Below the pieces are notes generated by a model. The model was not told the origin of the DNA, did not search any database, and was given only the letters and a program-made list of their open reading frames with translations. Shown in pieces: positions 61,707 through 64,000 of a DNA stretch of 64,000 nt. The position numbers and the translations under genes were made by a program. Every line of letters begins with the position of its first letter. Position 1 is the stretch's first letter. Source of the DNA: Leptolyngbya sp. SIOISBB (lineage in GTDB: Bacteria > Cyanobacteriota > Cyanobacteriia > Phormidesmidales > Phormidesmidaceae); NCBI GenBank assembly GCA_010671905.1, contig JAAHII010000001.1, forward strand, positions 3,596,001 through 3,660,000, read 5' to 3'.

Positions 61707-61970
61707 CTGCTGGATATACCGCAGGCAATTTTCCCACGGAGTTCGATTCTACCGTTTGTGTCGCACTTCTCTCAGTAGGGAATGATGCACTGCTATTGCA
61801 GCATGCCCGTCTATGCTTCATTGCAGCGTTAGATCAACACGCTACCAATCCATTTGTCAATCATCCATGTTGATGCCCCCCTAGGCAATTGACGACAGTC
61901 AGGCTCACCTTTCATCGGTAATCATGCAAATGTAACTGACCAGTTTTCGGCGTGGCAGTACAGCAATGGG

Positions 61971-62438
61971 TTAGGAGGCTTTTGGCGTCATCGATTTACG
62001 AAAGATAATCTTATCGACCTCGCTGTCGTAAAAGTCACGGATGCGGGCTTCTTGCTCGAAACCATTGTCCGCATAAAACTTCCGCACATAGTCGAAATCC
62101 TGAGTACCGGCGGTTTCAACCAAGAGGATGCGTTCACCTTGATCCATGAGCCACTGTTCGACATGACTCAAGATCGCTTTTCCTCGTCCTTGTTTTTGCT
62201 GGTCAGGATGGACAGCAATCCAATAAAGATTCCAAGTACCGTGGGTCATTTTTTCAGGGGCTAAGTAGGCGACTCCAACGGGTGCCGTGCCATCATCATC
62301 AGTGAACCAAACATCTTCCTCGCCAGGTGACTGCATCATATCTGCGAGTAACTGAGTTTGATCTGGCTCGAAAAGGCCGGTGGCAGTAGCCAGGGCGATC
62401 AAGGCATCGTGGTCGGCTGCAACAGTAGGTCGGATCAT
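61971..62438 (-). CDS. GNAT-family N-acetyltransferase
   Basis: A 155-residue acetyl-CoA-dependent transferase. The acetyl-CoA site is in YWIAVHPDQQKQGRGKAIL near 72-90 (the QxxGxG/A motif), followed by SHVEQWLMDQGERILLVETAG and FYADNGFEQEARIRDFY, the last two GNAT strands. The substrate is unknown; it could be a small amine, peptide or protein N-terminus. It has no close neighbours on its strand except the aconitase 265 bases upstream in the other direction of reading, and the kinase gene to the right, which reads toward it. Confidence 0.9.
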   Translation of the reverse strand: MIRPTVAADHDALIALATATGLFEPDQTQLLADMMQSPGEEDVWFTDDDGTAPVGVAYLAPEKMTHGTWNLYWIAVHPDQQKQGRGKAILSHVEQWLMDQGERILLVETAGTQDFDYVRKFYADNGFEQEARIRDFYDSEVDKIIFRKSMTPKAS

Positions 62439-62541
62439 GTATATATCAACAGTCGCAAAATAAATGGTTTGATTATCTGATTAAACGTCATCGTGATACG
62501 AGCCAATTCAACCAGGTTTCTGAGCCCGCCAGCGATGTCTC

Positions 62542-63918
62542 TCAGTGATTGGATTGGTCGTCGATAAAGGCTTTGATTTCAGAGGTAAGCCAGGCTTTTT
62601 CCGGGGTTGAAAGGGACGTGCCGAATTTATGAATTTGCGTGCCTGCACTGAGGGCGATGGTTTTTACTGGCCGACTGTTTTGAGTGTAGGCCGTTGTCAG
62701 TTCCACGCTATAGAGATCGCGGGCGGCCCCGCTGTGCTCCTGTCTCCATCTAAACAATTGACGGGTCAGGGTGTAGAGATCGTTCTGCACCTCTAACCTC
62801 GTCTTCGCCGCAAACGCATTGAGTACCATCCACATCATGCCTGCCCCAACAGCCCAAAACGGGAGAGAAAACAGCACAAAAAAGATCGGTGCGCCACCAA
62901 AGAAAGCTGCACTCGTCCAGACAAAGACAAAACCGTTCCAAAATAAGGCAAACAGCGCAATCCCGGCAGATTCGCCTCGGAGACCAGTTGGCGGAATGTA
63001 GAGCGACAGTCGACGCTTACTACGACTGAGTCTGATCTTGCTTCCCGATGGCTGGTGGAGTACGAGCGGGGTGCCATGGTGAGGAGATAATCGGTGACGA
63101 TGAGTCGACACCGGTTTAGTGAGTGCATCGAGGGCCATCTCTGCCGACTGAAATCGATCTTCGAGCAAAGGCTCCAGCAGACCATCGAGCCAGCCAGCGA
63201 ATTGTTCTGACACATTAACGACAGGGCGGAAGTCAATCTTTAAGCGCTTTTGGGGCAGATCACCGGGATTTTGATGGGTGAGCAAATTGAGCAGCGTTGC
63301 TCCTAAGCCGTACAAGTCAGTAGTGGGATACGCCTGCCCACGAAACTGTTCGGGGGCCATGTAGCCATAGGTGCCCACTACCGTGCTGCCAAAGGCGGTG
63401 GCTTCGCGATAGGCGGTCTGCACTGCGCCAAAATCGACTAGATAGATGCGCCCGTCGTTGCCGCGAATCAGGTTCTGGGGCTTGATGTCGCGGTGGATAA
63501 TGGGTGGATTCAGCCCGTGCAGATATTGCAGCACTTCCAGCACCTCGGCAGCGATGCGCTCGATTTCGGTTTCTGTAAAGCGAGCTCCTGCTGCCACTAG
63601 TTCCGCCAACGACGGACCTTCGGCAATTTCTTGAGCGATGTAAAACAGTCGGTTGTCGGCGATATCGACCTGAAAGTAATCGACGTAGTTGGGGATTGCT
63701 GGGTGATCTAGATCTTCTAAAACGCGAGCTTCGCGCTCAAAGAGTTCGAGCTTTTTCCAATCGTTCAGTCCCTTGAGTGACAGCTCCTTTAGCGCGACCT
63801 GTCGCCCGGTAAAAGCGTCTTCGGCCCGATAAGTGATGCCGCTGCCCCCGCGCCCTAATACGTTCATAATTTTGTAGCGAGCTTGAACGAGGGTGCCGAT
63901 GGGCTGGGGTTCGTGCAT
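62542..63918 (-). CDS. serine/threonine protein kinase with C-terminal membrane helices
   Basis: A 458-residue Hanks-type kinase. The glycine loop is LGRGGSGITYRAED near 19, the ATP Lys is in VALKELSLKG near 47, the catalytic loop is HRDIKPQNLIRG near 145, DFG is seen in LVDFGAVQTA near 163, and the activation segment ends in TYGYMAPEQFRG. From about 310 a proline- and basic-rich stretch leads to two membrane helices (IALFALFWNGFVFVWTSAAFF and PIFFVLFSLPFWAVGAGMMW in the 320-370 region). A cytoplasmic tail follows. The signal and targets are unknown. A PPP phosphatase gene lies 3.7 kb to the left. Confidence 0.94.
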   Translation of the reverse strand: MHEPQPIGTLVQARYKIMNVLGRGGSGITYRAEDAFTGRQVALKELSLKGLNDWKKLELFEREARVLEDLDHPAIPNYVDYFQVDIADNRLFYIAQEIAEGPSLAELVAAGARFTETEIERIAAEVLEVLQYLHGLNPPIIHRDIKPQNLIRGNDGRIYLVDFGAVQTAYREATAFGSTVVGTYGYMAPEQFRGQAYPTTDLYGLGATLLNLLTHQNPGDLPQKRLKIDFRPVVNVSEQFAGWLDGLLEPLLEDRFQSAEMALDALTKPVSTHRHRLSPHHGTPLVLHQPSGSKIRLSRSKRRLSLYIPPTGLRGESAGIALFALFWNGFVFVWTSAAFFGGAPIFFVLFSLPFWAVGAGMMWMVLNAFAAKTRLEVQNDLYTLTRQLFRWRQEHSGAARDLYSVELTTAYTQNSRPVKTIALSAGTQIHKFGTSLSTPEKAWLTSEIKAFIDDQSNH

Positions 63919-64000
63919 GATTCTCGTTGGGGGACGGGTGACTTGATCTACAGTTTTCCCGCCTCCATTCGTGGGCGATCGCTAGAGGATGAGCATCCTC

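Overview
The window looks like chromosomal DNA of a cyanobacterium, most likely a filamentous Leptolyngbya-like one; the genus is an inference. The evidence is the frequent HIP1 palindrome GCGATCGC, DnaA boxes of the TTTTCCACA form used by cyanobacteria, a CYP120-type P450, several small families I associate with cyanobacteria, and housekeeping proteins (PurF, FtsH, GyrA, GltX) of cyanobacterial type. No rRNA, tRNA or CRISPR array was recognised.

Layout. 1-6144: an accessory cluster with the end of a CHAT caspase-like protease, a secreted DUF928 protein, a CHASE2-GGDEF diguanylate cyclase and, convergent, a TpsB/FhaC-type outer-membrane transporter split over three frames by two homopolymer indels. 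7063-12253: purF, a small protein, then dnaN and dnaA on the minus strand with a clear origin-like region of DnaA boxes and a perfect 21-bp hairpin between them. 12660-14610: a decayed CYP120-type P450 and an internally deleted IS630 remnant. 15634-19669: two family 2 glycosyltransferases around a FAD-dependent oxidoreductase, probably for a surface glycan. 20035-24103: RNase HI with an antitoxin-like N-terminus, small conserved proteins, a methyltransferase and a DUF1016/YhcG nuclease preceded by two matching near-palindromes.

24558-35861: an orphan solute-binding lipoprotein, a pentapeptide-DUF1963 fusion, lepA, a GAF histidine kinase overlapping tyrA tail to tail, a second pentapeptide protein, an orphan PhnL-like ATPase and a pilin-like protein. 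36715-47643: mainly housekeeping (gyrA, an HDAC-like deacetylase, gltX, a CPBP protease, ftsH, a PabC-like class IV aminotransferase, a HAD phosphatase). 48307-50776: one complete IS630 element with TA duplications, followed by remnants of two other transposase families. 50968-63918: an iron-sulfur (6-4) photolyase, a HAMP histidine kinase, a class III cyclase-like protein, an ABC-F ATPase, yidD, a PPP phosphatase, an AcnA-type aconitase with one frameshift, a GNAT acetyltransferase and a Ser/Thr kinase.

Two kinds of broken genes should be kept apart. The P450 and the IS remnants carry several independent lesions and are real decay. The TpsB gene, one glycosyltransferase and aconitase are otherwise intact and are broken only by single-base changes in short homopolymers, which may be sequence errors. 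The most novel candidate system is the CHAT/DUF928/CHASE2/TpsB cluster at the left edge, which continues outside the window.
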